Shown piece after piece: positions 23,674 to 52,989 of a stretch of 64,000 nt of DNA. The position numbers were made by a program, and so were the translations under genes. The stretch is taken from assembly GCA_003254925.1 (NCBI GenBank), contig QANZ01045835.1, positions 1 through 64,000 of the forward strand, read 5' to 3'. Under the pieces are notes generated by a model. The model had not been told where the DNA came from, did no database searches, and worked only from the letters and a program-made list of their open reading frames with translations. The stretch comes from Chamaecrista fasciculata. Taxonomy: Eukaryota > Streptophyta > Magnoliopsida > Fabales > Fabaceae. Position 1 is the stretch's first letter, and each line of letters starts with the position of its first letter.

Positions 23674-24140
23674 ATACTATGTGTGATACCAAGTGAATTA
23701 GGGCTATGGATGAAGAACTGTACTTTTCTATGAAGAAGAAACTTAACAATGCTTTTACAAAGCTGATGATCAGAACTGTATTTTTGTATGAAGAAGAAAC
23801 TTAACAATGCTATGAAGAAGAAACATAACAATGCTTTTACAACGCTCTAATACTATGTGTGATACCAAGTGAATTAGGGCTATGGATGAAGAACTGTACT
23901 TTTCTATGAAGAAGAAACTTAACAATGCTTTTACAAAGCTGATGATCAGAACTGTATTTTTGTATGAAGAAGAAACTTAACAATGCTATGAAGAAGAAAC
24001 ATAACAATGCTTTTACAACGCTCTAATACTATGTGTGATACCAAGTGAATTAGGGCTATGGATGAAGAACTGTACTTTTCTATGAAGAAGAAACTTAACA
24101 ATGCTTTTACAAAGCTGATGATCAGAACCAAAAAATTCAA
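23674..24140. repeat. 176-bp tandem repeat (array 1)
   Basis: ATACTATGTGTGATACC recurs at 23,674, 23,850 and 24,026, exactly 176 bp apart. Each unit contains runs of TATGAAGAAGAAACTTAACA. The same array recurs at 26,866, 27,047 and 27,223 as part of the 3.2-kb duplication. Open frames across it are repeat read-through, not genes. Confidence 0.9.
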
Positions 24141-26865
24141 ACATACAAAAAAACTATTCTAGACTATATTCTAACTCCTAATAAAGAGCATTCATAACTC
24201 TAGATAATTATAGCTAATCACAATAATTACATAATAAATAGCATTAATCTCACAAAAACCAATGTGACAATTAAATAATTGGTAGTGATGAAATGTGAAG
24301 CATATTCATTTTTTGTAAAAATATTGAGTACACCAATATTTTTTTTTCCGTAAACTGAGAGTACCCCAAAGCCACAAACAGCAGACCAACAAAGTCTTAG
24401 TTGGTGTTATAATCTTCACTGAAAACATGATCTACGAAGCTTAACATAAAAACGGTTTGGTAAACAAAACAATGACACAAATGCAGAATGGCTGGAAGAC
24501 ACTGAATTTGATAAATATATATTTCAAATAAATTGACTGATTTAAAAATGTTATTTAACTTCCTATTGTTTTTCATTATTCTATTACAAATTAAATTTAA
24601 TTTAAAATAATCATAAATTAATTGAAAAAAGACATCTAAAAATGGAATTATATACAAAGGTACAAAATATAACCTTTTCATTTTGTTTATGACAATGTAA
24701 TGATGTTATTCACAAGGATAAAGAGACCAAAATAAATATGCATGATAACCTGGGATCCTAAAGAAAATCTAAAACTCTAAAGTACACATAGTGTAAGTCA
24801 AGCTATGTTCTTTCACTCTGTCTGATAAATATATATATTTCAAAAAAATTGGCTAATTTCAAAATCTTATTTAACTTCCTATTATTTTTCATTATTCTAT
24901 TACAAATTAAATTTAATTTAAAATAATCATAAATTAACTGAAAAAAGACATCTAAAAAAGGAATTATATACAAACAAATTAGGTGCAAAATATAATCTTA
25001 TCATCTTCTTTATGACAACGTAATTATGCTATTGACAAGGATAAACAGACCAAAATAAATATGCATGATTACCTAGGATCCTAAAGAAAGTCTAAAACTC
25101 AAAACTACACATACTGTAAGTCAAGCTCTTTCACTTTGTCTCGTAAATATATATTTCAAACAAATTGGCCGATTTCAAAATGTTATTTAACTTCCTAGTC
25201 ATTTTCATTATTCTATAACAAATTAAATTTAGTTTAAAATAATCATAAATTAATTGAAAAAATAAATCTAAAAATGGAATCATACACAAACAAATGAGGT
25301 ACAAAATATAACCTTATCATTTTCTTTACGACACTGTAATGATGTTATTGAAAAAAATAGAGACAAAAATAAATATGCATGATTACTCGGGATCCTAACG
25401 AAAGTCTAAAACTCTAAAGTACACATGGAAATACTTTTATAAAGCTTGAATCAACAAATAGACATTGAAAAATAAAAATAATAAATAATTTTTAGATTAT
25501 TGTGAGACGTAATTAGAACTTATCTTTAGAACCCTTCTCCTTGCTCCTCTTCCGCCATCATGCGCTGAAATGTAATAGGTTATCAAAAGTTAACATTTAA
25601 AAAAGACAACATTAAAATTAAAAGTAACATTAACATATATGATGCAACTAAAATTAATCTTCAGTTAAAATCAAATATTGTCTTTCATCATACATAAAAA
25701 TCAAGCCTTTCCCAGATTTTCTTGAGAAATAGAAAATTTATGAAAAGGAAAAAATATTCTTCTAACAATACCAGTTTGATTATAAAGCCATACCTTTACT
25801 CCTTGAGATTTAGGAAAAGAATCCTCAAACTTGGCTAAGTTTTGCACAAAATTACGAAAATAAAGTCAAAGAAAAACTAAAGAAAATAGTTCTCACCCTA
25901 AATCTAGAATTACCCATCTAAGTAGTTCAAACAATTTTTGTCTTTCATCATACATCAAACCAAGCCTTTGCCAGATTTTCTAAAGGAAAAGAAAATTTAT
26001 GAAAAGAAGGCAAAAGTTTGCATCTAACGATACCAGTTTGATTATAAAGTTATACCTCCGCTCCTTGAGATTCAGGAAAAGAAGCTTCGGACTTGGCTAA
26101 TTTCTGCACAAAATTACGAAAATAAAGTGAAAGAAAAGATGACATGGAAATACTTTTCTATACAGCTTGAATCAACAAAAAGAATGACATTGAAAAATAA
26201 AAATAATAAATGACTTTTCAGATCATTGTGAGAAGTAATTAGAACTTATCTTTAGAACCCTTTTTCTCCTTCCTCTCATGTGCTGAAATGTGGTGGGATG
26301 TAAGAGTTAATCAAAAGTGAAAATTTAAACAAGACAACATTAAAATTAAAAGTAGCATTAACATATATGATGCAACTAAATACATGGTACAAAAATAGAA
26401 AACAAGCAAAAAAGAAGACAACATTAAAATTAAAAGTAGCATTAACATATTTGAAGTTTGAACACATTTTTGTATTGTTTTTTAATGTGGAAGCATGATG
26501 GTCCAATGCTTTACATTTGGACAAGTAAATACAAGTGTTGATTTATCTTTGTGAATTATGCTTTGCCATTGTTTTACCAACATGATGATATTTCCAATTT
26601 TTCTTTCATAAGAGAACATGAGAGAAAACAAGCAAAAAAGAAGAGAGCAAAATACCAATCAACCGCAATTCTAGCTAATCTAATGACTTGAATAACTGAA
26701 AAAAACTCTATGTTAAAGAATCCAAAAAATCATACAAAATATAAAAGAAAACAAGCATGTAAATCAACACACAAGAGAAAAATGAAAGGAAAATGAAAAG
26801 TAATGCAAACAAATAGATTAATCAAACAGTCGAGTACTATCTTGATCAAAACCTAAAACACTTTG

Positions 26866-27337
26866 ATACTATGTGTGATACCAAGTGAATTAGGGCTATG
26901 GATGAAGAACTGTACTTTTCTATGAAGAAGAAACTTAACAATGCTTTTACAAAGTTGATGATTAGAATTGTATTTTTGTATGAAGAATAAACTTAACAAT
27001 GCTATGCTATGAAGAAGAAACATAACAATGCTTTTACAACGCTCTGATACTATGTGTGATACCAAGTGAATTAGGGCTATGGATGAAGAACTGTACTTTT
27101 CTATGAAGAAGAAACTTAACAATGCTTTTACAAAGCTGATGATCAGAACTGTATTTTTGTATGAAGAAGAAACTTAACAATGCTATGAAGAAGAAACATA
27201 ACAATGCTTTTACAACGCTCTAATACTATGTGTGATACCAAGTGAATTAGGGCTATGGATGAAGAACTGTACTTTTCTATGAAGAAGAAACTTAACAATG
27301 CTTTTACAAAGCTGATGATCAAAACCAAAAAATTCAA
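26866..27337. repeat. 176/181-bp tandem repeat (array 2)
   Basis: Copy of the array at 23,674. Here the first unit is 181 bp because of an added GCTAT, and the second is 176 bp. Confidence 0.9.
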
Positions 27338-29590
27338 ACATACAAAAAAACTATTCTAGACTATATTCTAACTCCTAATCAAGAGCATTCATAACTCTAG
27401 ATAATTATAGCTAATCACAATAATTACATAATAAATAGCATTAATCTCACAAAAACCAATGTGACAATTAAATAATTGGTAGTGATGAAATGTGAAGCAT
27501 ATTCATTTTTTGTAAAAATATTGAGTACACCAATATTTTTTTTTCCGTAAACTGAGAGTACCCCAAAGCCACAAACAGCAGACCAACAAAGTCTTAGTTG
27601 GTGTTATAATCTTCACTGAAAACATGATCTACGAAGCTTAACATAAAAACGGTTTGGTAAACAAAACAATGACACAAATGCAGAATGGCTGGAAGACACT
27701 GAATTTGATAAATATATATTTCAAATAAATTGACTGATTTAAAAATGTTATTTAACTTCCTATTGTTTTTCATTATTCTATTACAAATTAAATTTAATTT
27801 AAAATAATCATAAATTAATTGAAAAAAGACATCTAAAAATGGAATTATATACAAAGGTACAAAATATAACCTTTTCATTTTGTTTATGACAATGTAATGA
27901 TGTTATTCACAAGGATAAAGAGACCAAAATAAATATGCATGATAACCTGGGATCCTAAAGAAAATCTAAAACTCTAAAGTACACATAGTGTAAGTCAAGC
28001 TATGTTCTTTCACTCTGTCTGATAAATATATATATTTCAAAAAAATTGGCTAATTTCAAAATCTTATTTAACTTCCTATTATTTTTCATTATTCTATTAC
28101 AAATTAAATTTAATTTAAAATAATCATAAATTAACTGAAAAAAGACATCTAAAAAAGGAATTATATACAAACAAATTAGGTGCAAAATATAATCTTATCA
28201 TCTTCTTTATGACAACGTAATTATGCTATTGACAAGGATAAACAGACCAAAATAAATATGCATGATTACCTAGGATCCTAAAGAAAGTCTAAAACTCAAA
28301 ACTACACATACTGTAAGTCAAGCTCTTTCACTTTGTCTCGTAAATATATATTTCAAACAAATTGGCCGATTTCAAAATGTTATTTAACTTCCTAGTCATT
28401 TTCATTATTCTATAACAAATTAAATTTAGTTTAAAATAATCATAAATTAATTGAAAAAATAAATCTAAAAATGGAATCATACACAAACAAATGAGGTACA
28501 AAATATAACCTTATCATTTTCTTTAGGACACTGTAATGATGTTATTGAAAAAAATAGAGACAAAAATAAATATGCATGATTACTCAGGATCCTAACGAAA
28601 GTCTAAAACTCTAAAGTACACATGGAAATAATTTTATACAGCTTGAATCAACAAATAGAATGACATTGAAAAATAAAAATAATAAATAATTTTCAGATTA
28701 TTGTGAGACGTAATTAGAACTTATCTTTAGAACCCTTCTCCTTGCTCCTCTTCCGCCATCATGCGCTGAAATGTAATAGGTAATCAAAAGTTAACATTTA
28801 AAAAAGACAACATTAAAATTAAAAGTAACATTAACATATATGATGCAACTAAAATTAATCTTCAGATAAAATCAAATATTGTCTTTCATCATACATAAAA
28901 TCAAGCCTTTCCCAGATTTTCTTGAGAAATAGAAAATTTATGAAAAGAAGGCAAAAGTATTTTTCTAACAATACCAGTTTGATTATAAAGCCATACCTTT
29001 ACTCCTTGAGATTTAGGAAAAGAATCCTCAAACTTGGCTAATTTTTGCACAAAATTACGAAAATAAAGTCAAAGAAAAACTAAAGAAAATAGTTCTCACC
29101 CTAAATCCAGAATTACCCATCTAAGTAGTTCAAACAATTTTTGTCTTTCATCATACATCAAACCAAGCCTTTGCCAGATTTTCTAAAGAAAAAGAAAATT
29201 TATGAAAAGAAGGCAAAAGTTTGCATCTAACGATACCAGTTTGATTATAAAGTTATACCTCCGCTCCTTGAGATTAAGGAAAAGAAGCTTCGGACTTGGC
29301 TAATTTCTGCACATAATTACGAAAATAAAGTGAAAGAAAAGATGACATGGAAATACTTTTCTATACAGCTTGAATCAACAAAAACAATGACATTGAAAAA
29401 TAAAAAAAAAATAAATGACTTTTCAGATTATTGTGAAATGTAATTAGAACTTATCTTTAGAACCCTTCTCCTTGCTAGCGTTCTGCCATCATGCCCTGAA
29501 ATCTGAGACGTAATCAAAAGTGAATAGCTAAATTTGGATTAAAAATTAGTAATGAACAGACAAGGGAGCAACAGTGAGGTTTCAAATTAC

Positions 29591-29789
29591 CTTGCTCCAA
29601 AACTTGTGTACATTGAGTTTCTTCAATTCAATTGCTTCTCCAAAATCAACAAGACCCACAGAACGAGCAAAAACAGAATGGAACTTAATAAAAATGAATA
29701 AAGAAATGGAAAAGAAAATAAAAAAATACTATATCTTTGAGAAGCATTAGCAAACCTTTCTTTTGAAGGACATCGAGACAAGCAGCTTT
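29591..29789 (-). pseudogene. Array exons AACLDVLQKK and GLVDFGEAIELKKLNVHKFW
   Basis: About 29,789-29,756 reads KAACLDVLQKK with a GTTTGC donor. About 29,662-29,591 reads GLVDFGEAIELKKLNVHKFW followed by SK and a GTAATT donor. The second is the best-preserved copy of this exon, but its acceptor reads TTCTG instead of the CAG seen in other copies. The protein is not recognised. Confidence 0.45.
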
Positions 29790-29815
29790 CTTTAAAAAAT
29801 ACTATAAGAACTTAC

Positions 29816-29906
29816 AACGACGGCGACGACGTTTTCCAACTTCTCTACCGGCGTTCTCTCTCTGCTTCACACCCGTTGGTCCTCTCACTTGCGACCGTTC
29901 TTCCAT
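29816..29906 (-). pseudogene. Candidate first exon at the end of the array
   Basis: ATG at 29,906 opens MEERSQVRGPTGVKQRENAG, continues to a basic KRRRRR tail, and meets a good donor, GTAAGTTC, at 29,815. The stretch is clearly richer in G+C than its surroundings. Just upstream are a telo-box and a TATATATAC run. The intron that follows is only about 26 bp before array exon sequence begins, so the downstream part is deleted. It could be the original promoter end of the duplicated gene. The protein was not recognised. Confidence 0.4.
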
Positions 29907-29919
29907 ATACTATCGACGA

Positions 29920-29936
29920 CGTTTAGGGTTTGGGCA
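29920..29936 (-). promoter_or_regulatory. Telo-box (AAACCCTAAAC) upstream of the candidate exon
   Basis: On the minus strand CCCAAACCCTAAACG lies about 15-30 bp before the ATG at 29,906. Such telo-boxes are common near the 5' ends of plant genes for translation and DNA metabolism. A TATATATAC tract is a little further upstream (about 29,944-29,953). Confidence 0.45.
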
Positions 29937-30069
29937 TAATTAGGTATATATATGAGTTTCGAAATAGCCGTTTGGAAATAGCGGTTCCGCGAACATGAGT
30001 TTGGAATTTGGAATTAGCCGTTGGCGAATAGGGTTTTGGAATTTGCATTCATTTTAGAAGAGGAAACTT

Positions 30070-30310
30070 GCTATTTGGTCCCTCATTTTTCACAATTTCA
30101 ACGATTTGGTCCCTGTATTATTGAAATATACTATTTGGTCCCCCAATAATTATAAATGTTAACTCGGTAGTCCTTGTAGCCTCACTTCGTTACTAACAAC
30201 AATGATATGGTCTTTAAGTGCACATGTGGCATGTTAAATGCCACATATTAATGCCACATGTTCTAAAACTCAACTATTTGGTCCCTCAATTTTAAAATTC
30301 AACTATTTGA
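30070..30310. repeat. TTTGGTCCCTC-type transposon remnant
   Basis: The phrase CTATTTGGTCCCTC recurs (about 30,073, 30,142, 30,277) in the manner of plant inverted-repeat transposons. A small hairpin, ATGTGGCAT...ATGCCACAT, lies near 30,225-30,248. No coding sequence. Confidence 0.5.
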
Positions 30311-33155
30311 TCTTTCTCTGGATTCTTTATATAAAAATCCTCTCTTCTTATATTTTATTTCTCTTCCACTTTATAATCGTTAAAGTTGAAGTCTGCATAG
30401 TAATTTTAATAATATGTTAAATAGTTTTTGCTCATCAGAAAATGACTATATTGACCTTGTTTAATTGTATATAAAAATAAAATGATGCTTTGTTATGTCA
30501 CAATTTTTGTGAAATGCATTTACATTATGTTTAATAAGAGACAAATTTACTTTTAGAAAAAAAAACACGGTTAATAATCAAATAAACAATATATATGAAT
30601 CAAAAGAAAATCAAACAAGTTTTCTTTATTTTTCTATTGATCATTTATGTGTGAATTTCATTATTCAAGTATGAATTTACTCATATATAATGCACTTTTT
30701 TATTAATAAATGTACACAATAAAGTTAAAATTCTATTCTATTTCAATTTATGTGAATTAATTATTAATTTTTAAAAATATATATTTTTTAAACTTTTTAA
30801 TTTTATGACGATCACAAACTTTAGTCACCTCACCAATTTGAGGCCTAAACTGCCTTTTAGTTGTTACTTCAAATTTGGTATCATGTTGAAACTTTGTAAT
30901 GATAATTTGCATTTAACATATTAATTTGTAGAATATTTTAACTAGTAATTTTCTTATACATGCATTTTCCTAAGTGAATTATAAGTCATTAAACCAAGGG
31001 AGTGAGGGAGTGTTTATATGGTCTTGCATTTTACAGTTTTGATAGAGTGCTCTTTGTAGAAAACAATTTTTTTTTTTTGGGCTGAACAAAATGTTCATTG
31101 ACTTTGTTGTTTTTCGTCTTCTCTTTCTTTTACATATTAAAGTAATAGTTCATTTATTATCCAAATTAAATATACAAAAAATAACAATTTTAAAAATGAA
31201 ACATATAAAATATTTAAAAGAGATCATATATAGAAATTTCACAAAATTAACATGTTTAATTAACCTATCAACGTAGTGATCGGAATGTGTAATTACTATT
31301 CATTGATATATATATATATATATATTTTGATATACATTAAATGCACTCATTGAAAGTATTTGATATGTAAATATAATTTTTAGAATGTTTAGAACATTAT
31401 CGATATATAGATCATTTTTAACACCAACATTTTTCAAGAAACCAACACTTTTGGTGGCAACTAAATGATCATTCTCTTCTACATGCTAAGTATTAAAAGA
31501 GATGAAGATATAAATTATATTTCTAGAATATTATTGACAATTATTGGATGAAGTATCTGAATTTTTTTTAAGAATCTCAAATAAATTTATATGGTATCTT
31601 AAAGATATGTATGCATGAATACATATATACATAAATACATACATATATTTATTTACTGTTACTGAACATTTAATTGGACTTTTCACATATTTTATCATTG
31701 AATATAAAAATAATTAAGTTCTCAATTTAATAAGTGGAACTTTCTACTTTGATGTGTTTAGTTCAATCATATATACAAAGAAAAAAAAACGCAAAATCAT
31801 GCATATGGAGTTTGTACTCTTTCTCCATCATGTTCTCTTCACTACTCTTTGCTTATATGAATCATCAAGTTTAAGTTTAACAACATCAAACTTTGTTGGT
31901 TTAGAGAATTTATTGCTAGCTTTGTGAAGCCCATGTAAGAGAAACAATAAGGGCTTCATAATTAACCACTAAACATACTTTACATGTGAATCCATCATAA
32001 TTAAATATTCAGTCAATAAATTCACCAAAAAAAAAATTATTCAGTCAATAACCTTAGGATAGGAAGGCACAAGAAGCATAAATATAAAGAAAGAAAAAAC
32101 AAAAGAATTGGTGATGTGGTAAAACATAGAATACCATATTCGTCTCACTACCTAAATTAGCTTAATTAAAGAGAAATACATAAATGGCAAAAGATTTTGC
32201 TTGTGCCCCTGACGTTTAGGGTCAGTTTTAGTTATGCCCCCAACGTTTGTTTGTGTCAGTTATGCCCCAAATGTTTCACATTGTTGTCAATTATACCTTT
32301 ACCTCAATTTTTTTTTGTCAAAGTCCTATTTTAATCCCTCAAATTTGCTCAAAGTTCTATTTTGATCCATCGTCTTTATCATAAATGATCCACTAACCTG
32401 GACATGACATGGCTCAATAGGGAAATCCCAATTTATTGGGCCTTTGGATACAATCAAATAAATAGAAAGCACCAAGGGCACCATATTCTAGGACGCAAAC
32501 TATGTGATGGAATAAATCCAATTTGCATATGCTTAATAAATCTCCTACTAACAACCTATGCATTTTGTTATCAATCCAATTGGACGATCCATTAATCCAA
32601 TTGACAGAGAATTATAAAAAGATCAACTTTTTTTTTTATTTCAGTTTAAACTTGTTTTGAATATCGTGAACATTTTATATATCAATTCAATACGTGAAAA
32701 TAATTATTGTTTCAATTTCGTAAACATTTTATTGTCAAAGGATGGTGTCAGTGTAATGTCGTTACTACATCAAGATAGTCCACCAGAACAATGCAAATTT
32801 GGAATATAATTTAACAATCAAACTAAAGTTGTAACACCAAAAGAAATTGTCTTTTGTTTTCTTGTTTTAATCATTAAAAAATAAACCAAATCAGATCAAG
32901 GTAAATGATAATCTGCTGTCGTTATTTACTGTTATTTAATAAGTTTACAGCTCAAGAACATACACATTATTTATGGTACATAATATTTGGTTGAGATTAT
33001 CTACTGCCAAATCAAATGCTGGCAATGGACTTAACCACGGCATGGACAAATAGACAGGCATCATATTACATTCTTATGTTTCGGAGAGTGTTAAAGTGAA
33101 TGTGTTGAACATCAAGTCTGACCTAAGTGACTGAGGGCACCAATGTGAAGAACCT
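30310..33155. other. AT-rich intergenic DNA 3' of PHOT2
   Basis: No gene seen. It holds a TA microsatellite (about 31,303-31,326), a micro-insertion-like duplication at 32,006-32,051, and a half-repeat of the type GCCCCTGACGTTTAGGGTCA at about 32,205-32,290. PHOT2 3' UTR should lie just below 33,156, but no clear polyadenylation signal stands out. Confidence 0.6.
32006..32051 (+). repeat. Micro-insertion-like poly(A) insert with 14-bp target duplication
   Basis: TATTCAGTCAATAA occurs at 32,006-32,019 and 32,038-32,051 around ATTCACC plus poly(A). It resembles the TTGGCC-poly(A) inserts but has CACC in place of GGCC. Confidence 0.6.
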
Positions 33156-51064
<17,909 letters not shown>

Positions 51065-51080
51065 CTATTATATTCCTTCA

Positions 51081-51085
51081 ACTGT
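51081..51085 (-). other. Possible 5' UTR splice acceptor of PHOT2
   Basis: On the minus strand GCACTCACAG precedes TTGAAGGAATATAATAG and the start ATG. An intron in the leader is common in phototropin genes. If used, the leader's upstream exon lies in the 51.7-52.7 kb region. Confidence 0.4.
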
Positions 51086-51762
51086 GAGTGCAGACTAAAG
51101 AGAGTACCACCTACCCAAAATCAAAATTGATGTTCAGGCTTGCTAAATCTGAAAGTTCTTTGGGAAACTAAAAAGATGTTCCACCATTTCTGATAAACCC
51201 ATCATGAATGTCCAAAAGAGGCTTGTATGGTGGTATATATTATATACATAATATATCAGTTAAAATAAAAATATATCATGGGAAGGGTGCTAATAGAACC
51301 CGACAAAACATCATCAAACAACCGTCAAAATACCAAAAAGTAGAAAAACCCTGCACAAAGTTTTATGCTTTATAATTTATATACATGAAAACTACACTAC
51401 ACACAGAGCAGGAATAAAACGCAAACAGTAAATCAACATTGAGGATCAGCAGCTAGGAACAAATTGCTTCTGTATACAATAAAAGAGTATTTGTAAGTAA
51501 CTCAATAATTCAAGTAAAAGGAATAACCAAACTAACATTTTAAAGACCTGCATATAGCGCTATGCCTTTTTCACAAACTGCTTTGACAATTTTAAGGGAT
51601 TTGGATAGAGATAATGTCATAATATATTATTGAAAAACAGTAAAACAGAAAGCTAAAAGGAGATACTTCAATAATTCTGTGATCGTTGATGAGATGAATT
51701 AAACTTCAACGCTTGGTCTCAGAAATAAAAATGGCAGAGCTCTAAAGAATCCTCTGATGGCT

Positions 51763-52660
51763 TCAGTTGTCTACCTGCTCTTGACAGTTATGATATGCTT
51801 TGACTTCACTGCTCAGAAGGGAAAATGGTAAGTCCTGAAAGATAGCGTTCAAAAGTGTATCCAACTTTAATGTGTGAATATATCTACTTTGATCTTCCCT
51901 GAGAGCGTGGGTGTCAATGCCCTCTAGAAATAGGGAAACAATGAGTAGACATTTGAAAGACCCAAAGATGATACAGTAGATATTTGTCTGCCCGCAAGAG
52001 CAGAGGACTAGAGGCCGTTGATTTCCCCATTTATCCAATACGAAAATTTGGGTTTAAAAAGAAAAAGAAAAAAAAAGCATGGAAAATGAAAAGAAAGAAA
52101 AGAAATAAGCAGAGATTAGTATTTATGAGGCCAGAAAACACTTGGCGTGGCATGGGTAAGAGATAAATTTCGCTGTCACCATTAATTCATAGGGTCTCCT
52201 TTTGAAAATTGACAAGAAAGAAATGCTGCCACCATAAGAATAATATGCCATACATACGCGTTGGTGAGGGCCTCCACGTCTTCCACCAAGTGACTGAGGC
52301 ACAGCTATAATTGATCTGAGGTAAGAACCGACATTGGAGGCACCCTTCATAAAGGCACACGTTTGAACTAGCCATCGCTATACTTCTGAGACAATCGACT
52401 AGGATGAAAGTGGCGGGCGATAGAGAAGGCCCATGAACCCTAATCATAATGGTGAGATTAAACTGAGGAGAAGGTGTCGATTCGGAGGCACCGAGAAGAT
52501 AGGGCATTATTAAAGAACAGTCGCGAAGTTGAACGATCGCAAGAAAGAGACGTTCGTTGAAGGACAAATATATCAACGATACTTGAAGAAGAAGGAGTCG
52601 AATCGAATCGCTTTCGATGTACAGTGGGGATAGTTGAAAATTGAAATTGAATTCAGACAC
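51763..52660 (-). other. Coding-like stretch upstream of PHOT2, unassigned
   Basis: Richer in G+C than its surroundings. One open frame of 157 codons runs 52,660-52,187. Another, from an ATG at 52,350, reads MKGASNVGSYLRSIIAVPQS and on through GGRRGGPHQR to a GTATGT donor-like site at about 52,258. Further on, after a TTTCTAG acceptor-like site near 51,922, a short frame reads GIDTHALREDQSRYIHTLKL and ends at 51,763. I do not recognise either. They may be PHOT2 leader exons with upstream ORFs, or a small separate gene. Confidence 0.35.
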
Positions 52661-52989
52661 TAACAGAGATTGTTGTTGTATTATTGCCGTGTCTCATCCA
52701 ATCCATAATTCCATTTCAGTATCAAACAGCTTCAGACGAAAGCGGGAACGCTTACACTCCTAACCGCCGCACTTTAACGATAATACTGTGGATCTGAATA
52801 GTGTGTTTTAGTGGTAACGTAGAAGAAAATTGCTAATTTTATTGTTGATTCCCTAGCTTTTTTTTTGGCTAGGCAAAAAAAAATTAATTTCAACCGATAA
52901 GTGTTTGGGTAGGGGTTAAGCATCCTAGGAAAGAATACAAATTTGATCCCTAGAGTCGATATTATTGGAATTGCTCTGACCATTTCGTC

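Larger units (their letters stand above)
23261..29400. repeat. 3.2-kb direct tandem duplication
   Basis: Copy 1 is about 23,261-26,452 and copy 2 is 26,453-about 29,400, with an offset of 3,192 to 3,203 bp. Long stretches are identical; for example the segments at 24,397-24,681 and 27,594-27,878 translate to the same 94-residue phrase with no change. The junction at about 26,452 joins array sequence to the middle of the inverted-repeat element's right arm (GAAGTTTGAACAC). The end of copy 2 passes into sequence like that at about 20,930-21,250. Confidence 0.92.
1000..29906 (-). repeat. Array of duplicated MSH6-like gene fragments
   Basis: The whole stretch is built from recurring blocks, mostly exon-like pieces on the minus strand with splice-site consensus around them. 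One 16-codon exon (KLAKSEDSFPESQGVK in the best copies) recurs about 13 times, near 6,480, 6,757, 13,578, 13,853, 14,322, 19,790, 20,268, 20,531, 21,476, 25,795, 26,055, 28,995 and 29,262. An exon ending KGSKDKF-stop recurs about 14 times. Other exons read GLVDFGEAIELKKLNVHKFW and INLVKAACLDDFQKK. Only the QWWEFKSKHMDK, KFYELLEMD, PHCGFPE and EQTETPEQLE blocks can be assigned with confidence, to MSH6, the MutS-homologue subunit of plant mismatch repair. No copy is intact. Confidence 0.75.

Noticed and set aside
23674..23710. GTATCACAC-like sites resembling a primer-binding site for an LTR element on the minus strand
   Set aside because: No LTR end precedes them, and they recur only as part of the 176-bp tandem repeat.
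23946..24140. 64-codon frame (MNFLVLIISFVKALLSFFF...), also identical at 27,143
   Set aside because: It is read-through of the 176-bp tandem repeat. The identity comes from the 3.2-kb duplication, not from selection on a protein.
24397..24681. 94-codon minus-strand frame, identical at 27,594
   Set aside because: Lies over AT-rich intron-like array sequence with no domain. The duplication explains the identity.
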